A stretch of 64,000 nt of DNA from Ruegeria sp. R14_0 (lineage in GTDB: Bacteria; Pseudomonadota; Alphaproteobacteria; Rhodobacterales; Rhodobacteraceae): the NCBI RefSeq assembly GCF_017743975.1, contig NZ_JAGHRC010000008.1:1-64000 (forward strand), read 5' to 3'. Each line of letters begins with the position of its first letter. Position 1 is the stretch's first letter. Below, in pieces: positions 34,360 through 42,452 of this stretch. The notes below the pieces were generated by a model, which saw only the letters and a program-made list of their open reading frames with translations, was not told where the DNA came from and did not search any database. Made by a program: the position numbers and the translations under genes.

Positions 34360-34744
34360 CCCGCGTCAGCTGGGCTTCGTCGGCATCCGCCCCCGCCCGG
34401 ATCACGATGTCGCCCACGACAATCTCCAGATCGGATGCGGGACGCGCCGTCGCCGCATCCACCGCGCTGTCGTTGACCGTCAGTTCCGCGAACATCGCAA
34501 GCGTCGCCACGCTCTCGGGCAGCACCAGGTTGCCTTTGCGTATCTGCTTGCGCCAGTCGTAGATCTGCCAGCGCGTGGTGCCGTGCTTGCGCGCGACATC
34601 GGCCACCCTCACTCCGAGCATCATGCTCTCCGCCGCGATCCGCGCCCGATCAGCCTTCGTGCGCCGCCGCCGGCCACTTGGCCCCTCGATCACCGCGAGC
34701 GGGGAAACCGCAACACCCCTTGAGCCGTCCAATTGGACGCCCAT
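34360..34744 (-). pseudogene. IS66-family tnpA, 3-prime end removed by transposon
   Basis: The product resembles IS66 TnpA: a helix-turn-helix of the form ARIAAESMMLGVRVADVARK and the C-terminal GADADEAQLTRV. Coding is interrupted at Thr-Arg-Val, where the TGTCGCG transposon end begins (34359). The last few residues (SRSP) come from the transposon. ATG 34744 is the best start. A sequence like an IS66 terminus (GTAAACGCGACGCC on the minus strand) ends at 34846, and 34847-34926 holds nothing else recognisable. Confidence 0.75.
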
Positions 34745-34926
34745 TTTGCCGTCTCTTTCCAAGATCCAAACCCTCCGTCACGCACATGCGCGCAGAATGG
34801 CCGGATCAGCTCAGAAATGGCAGGAGGTGGTCGGCGTCGCGTTTACGAAAATGTCGGCAGTGAGCCCAAAGTGATCGTGCTTCGCGGTGGCAGCGAAGCA
34901 CCCCTTGGCACGTGGGGTCGCATAAG

Positions 34927-35643
34927 TCACGCTTGAACGCGTCCTAGAGCTGACACGTGTTCTTCGATCCGATCAGCGTTCAAAGGCCCTCCGTGGCCAA
35001 GGTAAAAGGTCGTGCACCCTCGCTGCAACAAGAGCTCCAATGAGGTTGCCACCGCCAAGTGGTCTTCTTCAAAAGGGGGGCGCTTGGGCTTACTTCGCAA
35101 TACAATACCACCGAGCAGCACGCCAGAGGCTGCCAAATCTCCCGCAATGACGCGGTCATTTTCCAACAGCACCGAAACCGATCCCCGCGTGTGGCCAGGA
35201 GTGTGGATGATTTTCAGTGGAAACCCGCGATCCTCCAGGCCCATCTCCCCAGCCGTCATGATCTCATCCGGTTTGAAATAGGGAAACGGTCTTTCGATCG
35301 CCCCGGTCTTTTGGAATGTCCACCCAAACGGACCCGTTGCTGCGAGTTTGGGGGGCTGACCAGAACAGTATGGAACTTCAAGTGCATGGGCCCAAATAGG
35401 AGCAGAGGTCAAAGCCTTTATCGCGACGGCAGATCCGGCATGATCGATATGCGCATGCGTCAGAACAATCAATTTCACATTGGACCAACTCAGGCCAAGT
35501 TTCTTCAACGTCTTGAATATCTTTGCTTCGGACTTGGGTAGCCCCGTATCCACAAGAATGGCATCGTCTCCATGTACGATGAGGAAAGAATTAAGCATCC
35601 CGAAAGGCAGAATTGGGATAGTCTCAATTTGGATCTTGGTCAT
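34927..35643 (-). CDS. MBL-fold metallo-hydrolase
   Basis: A 238-residue metallo-beta-lactamase fold with the metal site THAHIDHAGSA, further His in IIHTPGHTRGSVSV, Asp in RVIAGDLAAS and the late His in YLGHGGPL. It is intact and full length. It is divergent from a broken HxlR gene, with 91 bases between them, so the pair was probably a regulator-target set. Small-molecule hydrolysis (glyoxalase-, lactonase- or arylsulfatase-like) is possible; nothing in the sequence decides which. Confidence 0.87.
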   Translation of the reverse strand: MTKIQIETIPILPFGMLNSFLIVHGDDAILVDTGLPKSEAKIFKTLKKLGLSWSNVKLIVLTHAHIDHAGSAVAIKALTSAPIWAHALEVPYCSGQPPKLAATGPFGWTFQKTGAIERPFPYFKPDEIMTAGEMGLEDRGFPLKIIHTPGHTRGSVSVLLENDRVIAGDLAASGVLLGGIVLRSKPKRPPFEEDHLAVATSLELLLQRGCTTFYLGHGGPLNADRIEEHVSALGRVQA

Positions 35644-35734
35644 GAGCGCGTTCCGCTGTTGCTAAGGTCAAACAACACTGCCTCGAATCGCACCGCCGCG
35701 AAATTGGGCACCTTTTTGTAACCGGAGATCAGAG

Positions 35735-36076
35735 ATGAAAGACGCAATTGCGACGACCCGCCCCTGGGCTGACCCGGTGACCGGGCAATGTCCGGTGGCA
35801 GATACTTTGAGTATTTTGGGCGGAAAGCATGGGGCAAAAATCCTTCATTGCCTCACCGCAGGAGAGCGGCACTTTCTTGAGCTTTAGCGGGAGATGGATG
35901 GCGTCAGCCGAAAGGTGCTGCGGGCCCAGTTGAAAGAGTTCGAAGAGAGCGGGCTGGTTGCGCGCACCCCCAAAGGTGACGCGCGTCAACGTGTCGGTTA
36001 CGCCCTGACGCGCAAAGGATCCGCGCTTGGTGATATCCTCGGACAACTCTACGACTGGCAACAGACTTTCGATTGA
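35735..36076 (+). pseudogene. HxlR-family regulator with an in-frame amber codon
   Basis: Translation from ATG 35735 gives an HxlR protein (CPVADTLSILGGKHGAKILH). It meets TAG at 35885-35887 and continues in the same frame with REMDGVSRKVLRAQLKEFEE and YALTRKGSALGDILGQLYDW to a TGA at 36074. A single CAG-to-TAG change would explain it, because Gln or Arg is usual at this place (FLELxREMDGVS). The divergent MBL gene is intact and may now be deregulated. Confidence 0.88.
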
Positions 36077-36411
36077 GGGGTTTCCACGCGGCTCCCTGTG
36101 CTGTCTTGGCTGCCACAGCAGTGCTTGAGTTCTGTATGATCAATGTCCGCTTCTCCAATCGGGCGTTTGGGTCAAGTTCATTTCATGGTTTCGTTTCCGT
36201 CCTTCGGGATCGGGTCTCTCATCCGGGTCACGCTTCTCTTCGCAGTCATTATTGGCCCGGTTCAGTTGGGCCGCTGCATGCATGTGTCGGATTGGACGTA
36301 GAGCGCCCCGCTTCGTCTCGCGCTTGGATTGTCGCAGCAGACATATTCGGCGTCATCTACAGACCTCGTCCGGTGAGGGACGATCCCGTCGTTGAGCTTT
36401 GGATGGCTGTC
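36077..36411. other. No gene recognised; flank of IS110 remnant
   Basis: This 335-base stretch between the broken HxlR gene and the IS110 remnant holds no open frame with family features, no clear repeat and no promoter I can support. It is probably decayed mobile or plasmid DNA. Confidence 0.5.
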
Positions 36412-36816
36412 AGGTCATAGCGCCCTCCAAAGGCCGGTGACGGAACTCGGTGTTGTCGGCCCACATGCGGCGCATGATGACGGCCAGTTTGCGGGCGACG
36501 GCAACGACGGCCCGGCGGCGACCTTTGCGACGCATCGGCCGAAGGGAGACTGTCCGCTATTTTGTGCTCTGACGTTGTTTGTCAGGCCATCGGGAAGCGG
36601 TCTTCGAACATGATGGCGCGCCTCCATGCAAACGACATCGAAGCCAGCCTTGCGAAGTCCGAAGTAGAGATGCTGGCTCATCGCGCCAGACTCAAAGCCG
36701 ATCCGGCACTGCCCCTCCGGCATATCGCGCAGGCAGTCCACGATATCTTCTATCTCGCACACAACAAAACGTTCGAAGACGTGCTTGCCATCGGCATCAA
36801 CCACGCAGACGGCCAC
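36410..36816 (-). pseudogene. IS110-family transposase, internally deleted
   Basis: The N-terminal part (MAVCVVDADGKHVFERFVVC to CMEARH) is the start of an IS110/IS1111 transposase. The C-terminal part (RRKGRRRAVVAVARKL, RMWADNTEFRHRPLEGAMT then TGA at 36410) is in a different frame. The middle is replaced by a short unrelated stretch ending near 36541. The element cannot be active. Confidence 0.85.
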
Positions 36817-36888
36817 CTACCGCAGTGAGAGGTGGTTCGGTTGATCTGAACAGGTTCTGGGCGTTTTCTAAGTGGATTTCCGCCTCGT

Positions 36889-37125
36889 TTATGCCGCCGC
36901 AGCTTGGGGTGTCGGCTGGTTGAAGTAGGCCTGATCGGGCGTTTTCCCGTCAAGCGATGAATGAGGTCGACGGCTGTTGTAGAAGCCGAGATAACGGCCG
37001 ATTCCGGCGCGAGCTTCCGAGACGCTGGCATAGGCCCGCAAATAGACTTCCTCGTATTTGATGGTCCGCCAGAGGCGCTCGACAAAGACGTTGTCCCGCC
37101 AAGCGCCCTTGCCATCCATGCTGAT
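36889..37125 (-). pseudogene. IS3-family orfB transposase, C-terminal fragment
   Basis: The fragment encodes the end of an IS3 integrase-type transposase: ISMDGKGAWRDNVFVERLWR, the catalytic-Glu region, then YLGFYNSRRPHSSLDGKTPD. Homology stops exactly at 37125, where a TGTCGCG transposon end begins, so a Tn402-like element entered this IS3 copy. The upstream part of the gene is absent. Confidence 0.88.
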
Positions 37126-37190
37126 TGTCGCGTTGCCCTTAAATCTGAGACACGACGCGTTCGGGGATATTTTTGCTCTTAATTATGAGA
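37126..37190. mobile_element. Second Tn402-like transposon end
   Basis: The plus strand begins TGTCGCGTTGCCCTTAAATC and matches the other end (34359, minus strand) at 22 of 25 bases. A second repeat (TTGCTCTTAATTATGAGA) follows at 37168. The element points rightwards, in the same direction as the tniB and tniQ genes beyond the IS21 copy. Bases 37191-37403 hold no recognisable gene and may be remains of this element. Confidence 0.75.
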
Positions 37191-37405
37191 TTCGACTGCC
37201 ATCGCGCCTATGCTTTTCGCGCGCTGCCGGGCGATGTGATCAACCGCAGCAAGCAGACGTGGCTCCGTCTCGAAGGCGCGCAAGAGAGCAACCCTTGCAT
37301 AGTCGTCGATGCGGGAGCTCGAGATGGTGTCAACGCCGCGTTAAGAATCCCCAGAAGTGCCGAAGTAAATTTCCCCACTTGCACGGGTCCGGTGATCAGC
37401 CGGTG

Positions 37406-38248
37406 TCAGTGATCTGCAGCTCCGTTTTTGGTGTTGGGCGGTCGCCCGCGCCGCTTTGGCGGCGGTGGTGGGGTGATTGGGGCGTTGGCGCGGATATGCT
37501 CGGGGATGAGGTCAGCATGGCTGCGTAACCGGTAGCTGGCGCCCTCGATCTGGATGACCACGGCGTGGTGCAGGAGCCGGTCGAGCAGTGCGGTCGCGAC
37601 GACCGGATCGCCGAAGACCTCACCCCATTCCGCGAAGCCGCGGTTCGAGGTGAGGATCATGGCCCCCTTTTCGTAGCGGGCGTTGACGAGTTGGAAGAAC
37701 AGGTTGGCGCCGCCGGTTGTGATCGGAAGGTAGCCGATCTCATCGACAATCAGCAGGGAGGCCCGGGTATAGAAGCGGATCTTCTCGGCCAGCCGGCCCT
37801 CACGTTCGGCCTGACTCAGCGCCGTGATCAGTTCGGCCAGGGTTGCGCGGTAAACGCTTCTTCCAGCCTTCACGGCTGCGACGCCAAGGGCTGTGGCCAA
37901 GTGCGACTTGCCGGTGCCCGGTGGCCCGAGGAAGTGGACGACCTCGGCCCGCCGGATGAAGTCGAGTTGGGCCAGAGCCGCGATCCGTTCGCGGTCGAGC
38001 GACGGCTGGAAGCTGAAGTCGAAGCCTTCGAGCGTCTTTGCAGGCAGGAGCTTGGCGGTACGCAGGGCGACGTCGATGCGGCGCGTCTCCCGTGTCGCGT
38101 ATTCCTCGCTCAGGAGCGTGTCGATGGCCTCGATCGCGGTGATCTCGCCTTTCTCCAGTTGCTGCAGCGTGTGATCGAGGGCTTCGAGCGCGCGCGGCAT
38201 CTTCAGCCCGACCAGAGCGCCGTGGATCCGATCCAGAAGATCGCTCAT
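37406..38248 (-). CDS. istB: IS21 helper ATPase IstB
   Basis: A 280-residue AAA+ helper with Walker A GPPGTGKSHLA and Walker B SLLIVDEIGYLP, which loads the IstA transposase on target DNA. It overlaps istA by four bases (ATGA). The C-terminal tail is Pro- and Arg-rich (PITPPPPPKRRGRPPNTK). It appears intact. Confidence 0.95.
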   Translation of the reverse strand: MSDLLDRIHGALVGLKMPRALEALDHTLQQLEKGEITAIEAIDTLLSEEYATRETRRIDVALRTAKLLPAKTLEGFDFSFQPSLDRERIAALAQLDFIRRAEVVHFLGPPGTGKSHLATALGVAAVKAGRSVYRATLAELITALSQAEREGRLAEKIRFYTRASLLIVDEIGYLPITTGGANLFFQLVNARYEKGAMILTSNRGFAEWGEVFGDPVVATALLDRLLHHAVVIQIEGASYRLRSHADLIPEHIRANAPITPPPPPKRRGRPPNTKNGAADH

Positions 38249-39477
38249 GACCGTGCCCCCTCGGCCGCCAGACGCTGTCCAACCGCACCGTAGAACTCTA
38301 GCGGCCGCCGCAGCCCCTGCGCGGACCGCGACAGGGCTGGTCTCGGTGGCGGTGCCTTGCGATGTGCGGGATCGACACGACGCCGGGCCTTGCCTTCCAG
38401 CACCGGATGGCGGGCGATCAGTTGGCCATCCTCGTAGATCCGCAGCTCGATGGCGTGATGCTGAACCTCGAGCGTCCGGCGCCGAGTGGTGTCCGGGACG
38501 GAGTAGAAGTTGCCACCAACCGCGATCATCCCGTCCTTACTCACCCGGCGCTCCACCGACAGCACCGCGCTGTAGGGGATCGCCGGGAGCGGCTTCAGAT
38601 GGGGTGCTTCCTCGGCGAAGGCGTCATCCACCACGCGCCTGGTGGTGGCGTGAACGCGTGGATTGGCAACTCCGGTCCGCCAGGCGTCGAACTGGGCGTT
38701 GAGATCGTCCATGTTCCGAAACGTCCGGGCCAGGAAGAAGTCCTGCCGGATATAGCGGAACGGTCGCTCGACCTTGCCCTTGGTCTTGGCCCGATACGGC
38801 TGGCAGGCGCGCGGCACCGCGCCATAATGATTCAGCAGCGCCACCAGGGAGGCGTTGTAGGTCACCACCCCGGCCTCGTCCTCGCTGATCACGGCGGTCT
38901 TCATCCGGTCATAGAGGATTTCCTCGGGCACGCCGCCCATGTCCGAGAAGGCCGCGATATGACAACGCAGAACCGATTGCAGGTTCTGGCTGGCAACGAA
39001 CCGGCCCCAGAGCCAGCGGCTGTGCCCGAGCACCATCGAGAACAGCCAGACCTTGCGGACGATGCCGGGCTCATCGGTGAACTCAACCGTGAACTCGGCA
39101 AAATCGACCTGGGCCTGCTGGCCCGGCGGGGTTTCGAACCGGCGCTCGAACTGCACCTGCCTGGGCGGGCGCACCTCGCGCAGGAAGTCCGTCACTGCGG
39201 TGTAGCCGCCGTCATAGCCCAACTCCCGGATCTCGCGCAGCAGGCGCGCCCCGCTGAGATCGGGAAAGGTCTGAACGCGCTCCTGCAGGTATTGCTCGTA
39301 GGGCTCGATCACACGCGCCCGCGGCTGGCGCGGGCCGTAGACCGGCGCCTCAAGCCCACGGTCGAGATACTTCCGCACGGTCTTCCGGTCAGAACCAACC
39401 TTCCGCGCGATCGCGGATATGCTCAGACCCTGCTTCTTCAAATCATGGATCAAAACGATCTCCCTCAGTCCTTTCAC
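38245..39477 (-). CDS. istA: IS21 transposase IstA
   Basis: A 410-residue DDE transposase. The helix-turn-helix (LKKQGLSISAIARKVGSDRK) is at the N-terminus. The catalytic acids appear in QAQVDFAEF, EEILYDRMKTAV and KGKVERPFRYI. I chose GTG 39477 because the conserved text KGLREIVLIHDLK follows. Codons upstream of it read back through the IS end into unrelated DNA. It looks complete, so the element may be mobile. Confidence 0.9.
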   Translation of the reverse strand: MKGLREIVLIHDLKKQGLSISAIARKVGSDRKTVRKYLDRGLEAPVYGPRQPRARVIEPYEQYLQERVQTFPDLSGARLLREIRELGYDGGYTAVTDFLREVRPPRQVQFERRFETPPGQQAQVDFAEFTVEFTDEPGIVRKVWLFSMVLGHSRWLWGRFVASQNLQSVLRCHIAAFSDMGGVPEEILYDRMKTAVISEDEAGVVTYNASLVALLNHYGAVPRACQPYRAKTKGKVERPFRYIRQDFFLARTFRNMDDLNAQFDAWRTGVANPRVHATTRRVVDDAFAEEAPHLKPLPAIPYSAVLSVERRVSKDGMIAVGGNFYSVPDTTRRRTLEVQHHAIELRIYEDGQLIARHPVLEGKARRRVDPAHRKAPPPRPALSRSAQGLRRPLEFYGAVGQRLAAEGARS

Positions 39478-39504
39478 CTGCGGTCTATGACGCGGTACAC
39501 GACA

Positions 39505-39824
39505 CCGAGGAAATGGGATCGCGGTTCGATACGATCCCTGTTCCCAGATGGGCGTATGACGAGGATTTCGCGACGCTCCTCGATAGTCTTGAGACCAGCA
39601 TGCCTCTCGCCCGAGCCTCGGACCTGTCGCGACCATCACTGGCTGAGATCATCCATGAATTGTCAGAGGGCTTGATCGGAGAGGTCGTCGATATCGTGAG
39701 CAACGCGGCTATCAACGCGATAAGGACCGGCGAGGAACACATTTCCGAAGCGACCATCACCACTCTTGGTTACACGCCCCTGTCGAAACGCCGGAATGCG
39801 CCTCTGCGCCGCGAAATGATGTGA
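39505..39824 (+). pseudogene. tniB-like AAA ATPase, C-terminal fragment
   Basis: The fragment (SRFDTIPVPRWAYDEDFATL, ELSEGLIGEVVDIVSNAAIN) matches the C-terminal end of TniB, the TnsC-like ATPase of Tn402/Tn5053 elements. The Walker motifs are lost because the IS21 copy replaces the 5-prime part. Its stop overlaps the tniQ start (GTGA). Confidence 0.82.
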
Positions 39825-40855
39825 CCCAGGCTACATCCGAGATCACAGTCACACCTGCGCGCGACTACGGCAATGAGGTGGGGCAAGGCTGGCCCGGCGT
39901 TGTTGCACCGGCACCGGGAGAACTTCTGTCGAGCTGGCTGCATCGGCTGGCCTTGGCCAATGGAGTTCCGCCTCAGTATTTTGGCCAGGTTTTGGGTGTC
40001 GTAGGTGGAGATTGGTCTGCGAAGCTTGACCGAGACCTTCCCGGGCAAATCTTCAAATTGCTGGTCGAGCGAACCCGGTTGCCTGCCGAGGATATTGATG
40101 GCCTGGCTTTGCACCGCGACCCACTAGCCCGGTTGCGATTGCGGCAGATCACAGGATCAGGAGATGCCCGCACATCGACCGCTCGGGTCAATCGCCTGCA
40201 ATATTGCCCGGCATGCCTGAAAGAGGATCGCGCACCGTTCTTCCGGCGCGGCTGGAGCCTGGCGACGCGCGTTTCCTGCTTTCGGCATGGATGCCGCTTG
40301 CGCGATCACTGCCCTGCCTGTGGCGGCGGCATTGCGCCTGCTCGACAAAACCGCCTTCTGCCGCAAAATTTCTGCGTCTGGTGTGATGCTGATCTCCGAA
40401 AACCCACCCTGCCTGCCGAGTATGATGCGCAGCGTTTCGAGCGGCTCATCGACGATTTGCTTCGAGTGCATGTTGCGGGACATGGACGGCATGGGAAGAC
40501 ATCCCTGCCCGCCATGCTTGGAGCGGCTTGTTTCGCGTTCAAGGGCGAGACGACGTCAATTTCGCGCCTGCCGCACCGGGTCCGCTACGTATTGTTCCGC
40601 CAGTTGGCCGATGGAATGACGCACCTCCAAAAACGTTCCGTGCATCCTGCAATTGATCTCTGGACCCGCATTGCACTGGCTGCGCCTAAGCATTCCGACT
40701 TGGTGGCGTCATTGAGTGCAGAGATCACGTCACGGATAACACCGCGAGCAAAGGCGCGCTCCAGACATTCTGATTTGGCAGGTTTACAGCTAGCCATCAT
40801 CCGCCTTCATTCAAACCGCCGCACATCATTGGCAACGGCTATGCCTGCCAATTGA
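39821..40855 (+). CDS. tniQ: TniQ-family transposition protein
   Basis: A 344-residue TniQ homolog with the N-terminal pattern PGELLSSWLHRLALANG and zinc-finger cysteines in LQYCPACL, RDHCPACGGG and CVWCDADL. TniQ helps choose the target in Tn402-, Tn5053- and Tn7-like transposition. The gene is intact although its partners tniA and tniB are broken, so it is a stranded component. The start is a GTG overlapping the tniB stop. It ends convergently, overlapping the scpB end by 17 bases. Confidence 0.88.
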   Translation: MTQATSEITVTPARDYGNEVGQGWPGVVAPAPGELLSSWLHRLALANGVPPQYFGQVLGVVGGDWSAKLDRDLPGQIFKLLVERTRLPAEDIDGLALHRDPLARLRLRQITGSGDARTSTARVNRLQYCPACLKEDRAPFFRRGWSLATRVSCFRHGCRLRDHCPACGGGIAPARQNRLLPQNFCVWCDADLRKPTLPAEYDAQRFERLIDDLLRVHVAGHGRHGKTSLPAMLGAACFAFKGETTSISRLPHRVRYVLFRQLADGMTHLQKRSVHPAIDLWTRIALAAPKHSDLVASLSAEITSRITPRAKARSRHSDLAGLQLAIIRLHSNRRTSLATAMPAN

Positions 40856-41438
40856 TGACCCCTGCATCCTCCATCTGCTCCCGATCGGGCAGGTCCTGCA
40901 GCGACTCCAGATCGAAAGCGACCAGGAACTGCTCCGTCGTCACATAGGTATAGGGTGCCCCGCGCCGCGGCGACCGTGGCCCGGTGACGATCAATCCACG
41001 CGCATGCAATCTTCCGATCAGGTCGCGGCTGATCTCTTTGCCGAAGATGTCTTTCAGGCCGTCCCGTGTGATCGGCTGGTGGTAGGCGATGGCGGCCAGG
41101 ACAGCGACATCGTACTCGCGCAGATCGAGGTCCTGTTCACCTATATCAGCGGCGGTCCGGATCGCCGGGGCGTAGGCGGGCCTCGTCCTCAGCATCCAAC
41201 CGCCGGCGACCTCTGTCACTTCGAATGATCGGCCGTCAAGGTCAGCGGCCAGGTCCTCGATCAGAAGCTCAACCGAAGCTCCCTGCCCTACCACCCGAGC
41301 CAGGTCCTCGCGAGGGACCGGCGATGCACTGGCGAAGAGAACGGCTTCAATCCGCCGCATCCATTCGCGCCAGCGCAATTCGGCTGGCAGATCGTTCAGT
41401 TCCCGATCGAAGTCCGTTTCGGCGTGATCCTTGGCCAT
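40839..41438 (-). CDS. scpB: SMC-ScpB-like plasmid protein
   Basis: A 199-residue protein of the ScpB family, with tandem winged-helix domains (IEAVLFASASPVPREDLARV and LREYDVAVLAAIAYHQPITR). Chromosomal ScpB works with SMC and ScpA in condensation; here neither partner is encoded. It follows the DUF1403 gene by three bases, so the two form a unit. The function on the plasmid could be structural or regulatory. Confidence 0.85.
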   Translation of the reverse strand: MAKDHAETDFDRELNDLPAELRWREWMRRIEAVLFASASPVPREDLARVVGQGASVELLIEDLAADLDGRSFEVTEVAGGWMLRTRPAYAPAIRTAADIGEQDLDLREYDVAVLAAIAYHQPITRDGLKDIFGKEISRDLIGRLHARGLIVTGPRSPRRGAPYTYVTTEQFLVAFDLESLQDLPDREQMEDAGVINWQA

Positions 41439-41441
41439 CGC

Positions 41442-42326
41442 TCAGATCCCGTAGAGCCGGAACGTGTCGCGGCCGGTCAGCTCGCGCACCGCGCCGAGAT
41501 CGACCAACCGGTCACAGAGCCGCCGTGCGGACCGGTCCGGTAGTGGCAGGGCCGCAGGCGCGACGGCATCTTGGGTCAGGAACATCGCGACGGCGGCCTC
41601 CGCGCCTTTGGCGCGCAGCTTCGGCGCGACCGCTTTGAGATGCGCTGCCCGCCGCGCGAGGTCAGTTGAGAGACGCATGGCATCGACCGCCGATGAGACG
41701 AGCGCACGATGACAAGCCGAGCGTAGGTCTTCGCCTCGCTTGCGCATGTCGGCGCGTTTCAGGCCTGTGGCCAGAAGCGGCACGACATGATCCCAAGCAA
41801 GCGCCTGAGCGAGGGTCGCGTCAGCAAGGACGAGCGCGGGCACCTCGGCACGGGGGGCATAGTTTAGTACCGTCTCCAGCACCATTGCCGCGCGACTGAC
41901 CGGTGCCCCCTGCCCGGCATCGAGCCAACTCGCGATCTGATCACCCTGAAGTTCAGGCAGCGCCCGGACCAGAGCTTTCACGGTCACCGGCCTTTCCGTG
42001 GCGCGACGCCACGCCTGACAGGTTTCGCCTGCCGGGCCGGGCAGGTCGACGGGGCGCAGCAGATGGACCACGTCGCGCAGCTCCCCTGTCCGCTCCAGAC
42101 GACCCGAAAACGCGACACAAGCCTCCGCTGCGCGCAGTGCCAGCCGATCCCGTAACAAGGCTTGGGGGACCACCTCTCGCCCCAACACAAGATGCAGGTG
42201 GCTCAGTGCTGCGCCCGACAAAAACGCCACATCTTCAAGGGTTTCGGCGCGTGCCGAGGTGACCCAGGGAGGCATCTGGGGTAAGCCAAGAGGGTCGCTG
42301 ACGAAGGTTGGCCGGACATATGTCAT
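41442..42326 (-). CDS. DUF1403 family protein
   Basis: A 294-residue protein rich in Ala, Leu and Arg, mostly helical by composition, matching in my reading the DUF1403 family of alphaproteobacterial plasmids. I see no catalytic motif. It is co-transcribed with the ScpB-like gene and divergent from an integrase gene. Its function is unknown. Confidence 0.7.
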   Translation of the reverse strand: MTYVRPTFVSDPLGLPQMPPWVTSARAETLEDVAFLSGAALSHLHLVLGREVVPQALLRDRLALRAAEACVAFSGRLERTGELRDVVHLLRPVDLPGPAGETCQAWRRATERPVTVKALVRALPELQGDQIASWLDAGQGAPVSRAAMVLETVLNYAPRAEVPALVLADATLAQALAWDHVVPLLATGLKRADMRKRGEDLRSACHRALVSSAVDAMRLSTDLARRAAHLKAVAPKLRAKGAEAAVAMFLTQDAVAPAALPLPDRSARRLCDRLVDLGAVRELTGRDTFRLYGI

Positions 42327-42403
42327 GCCACAACACTATCTCGCGGCGGCGCTTTTGACTACCACATAGTGTAGAAACCGCCCCTCTTTGCCAAGCCTTT
42401 CTG

Positions 42404-42430
42404 TGTCCAATAAGTTTGCATTATCGGACA
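42404..42430. repeat. Inverted repeat upstream of the integrase gene
   Basis: TGTCCAATAA and TTATCGGACA form arms of ten (nine matched) around seven bases. The right arm extends as TTATCGGACATATTT. A related sequence (TTATTGGAGATATCTT) occurs at 43592 just after the integrase gene. It may be a recombinase-binding core site or an operator. Confidence 0.6.
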
Positions 42431-42452
42431 TATTTGAAGTAAGCTCCATAGC

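Larger units (their letters stand above)
37404..39504 (-). mobile_element. IS21-family insertion sequence
   Basis: The element carries intact istA and istB genes. Its ends are placed at TGTCAGTGATCTGC (37404) and, on the other strand, TGTCGTGTACCGC (39504), which match with one base inserted. A target duplication is not evident. It lies in the tniB gene of a Tn402-like element, with loss of the 5-prime part of tniB and of tniA. Confidence 0.75.

Noticed and set aside
34927..35643. Quorum-quenching lactonase assignment for the MBL protein
   Set aside because: The metal motif is shared by many MBL hydrolases and nothing in the sequence or neighbours specifies lactone substrates.
35885..35887. 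Pyrrolysine or programmed read-through at the amber codon in the HxlR gene
   Set aside because: HxlR regulators do not need a special residue here, no downstream stimulatory element is visible, and a CAG-to-TAG change explains it.
34973..35900. Short direct and inverted repeats in the MBL-HxlR segment
   Set aside because: They fall within coding sequence and are no more frequent than expected for GC-rich DNA.
37396..39512. Target-site duplication around the IS21 copy
   Set aside because: The flanking bases (AGCCGG and CGAGGA) do not match, so a duplication is not claimed; a deletion at insertion may have removed it.
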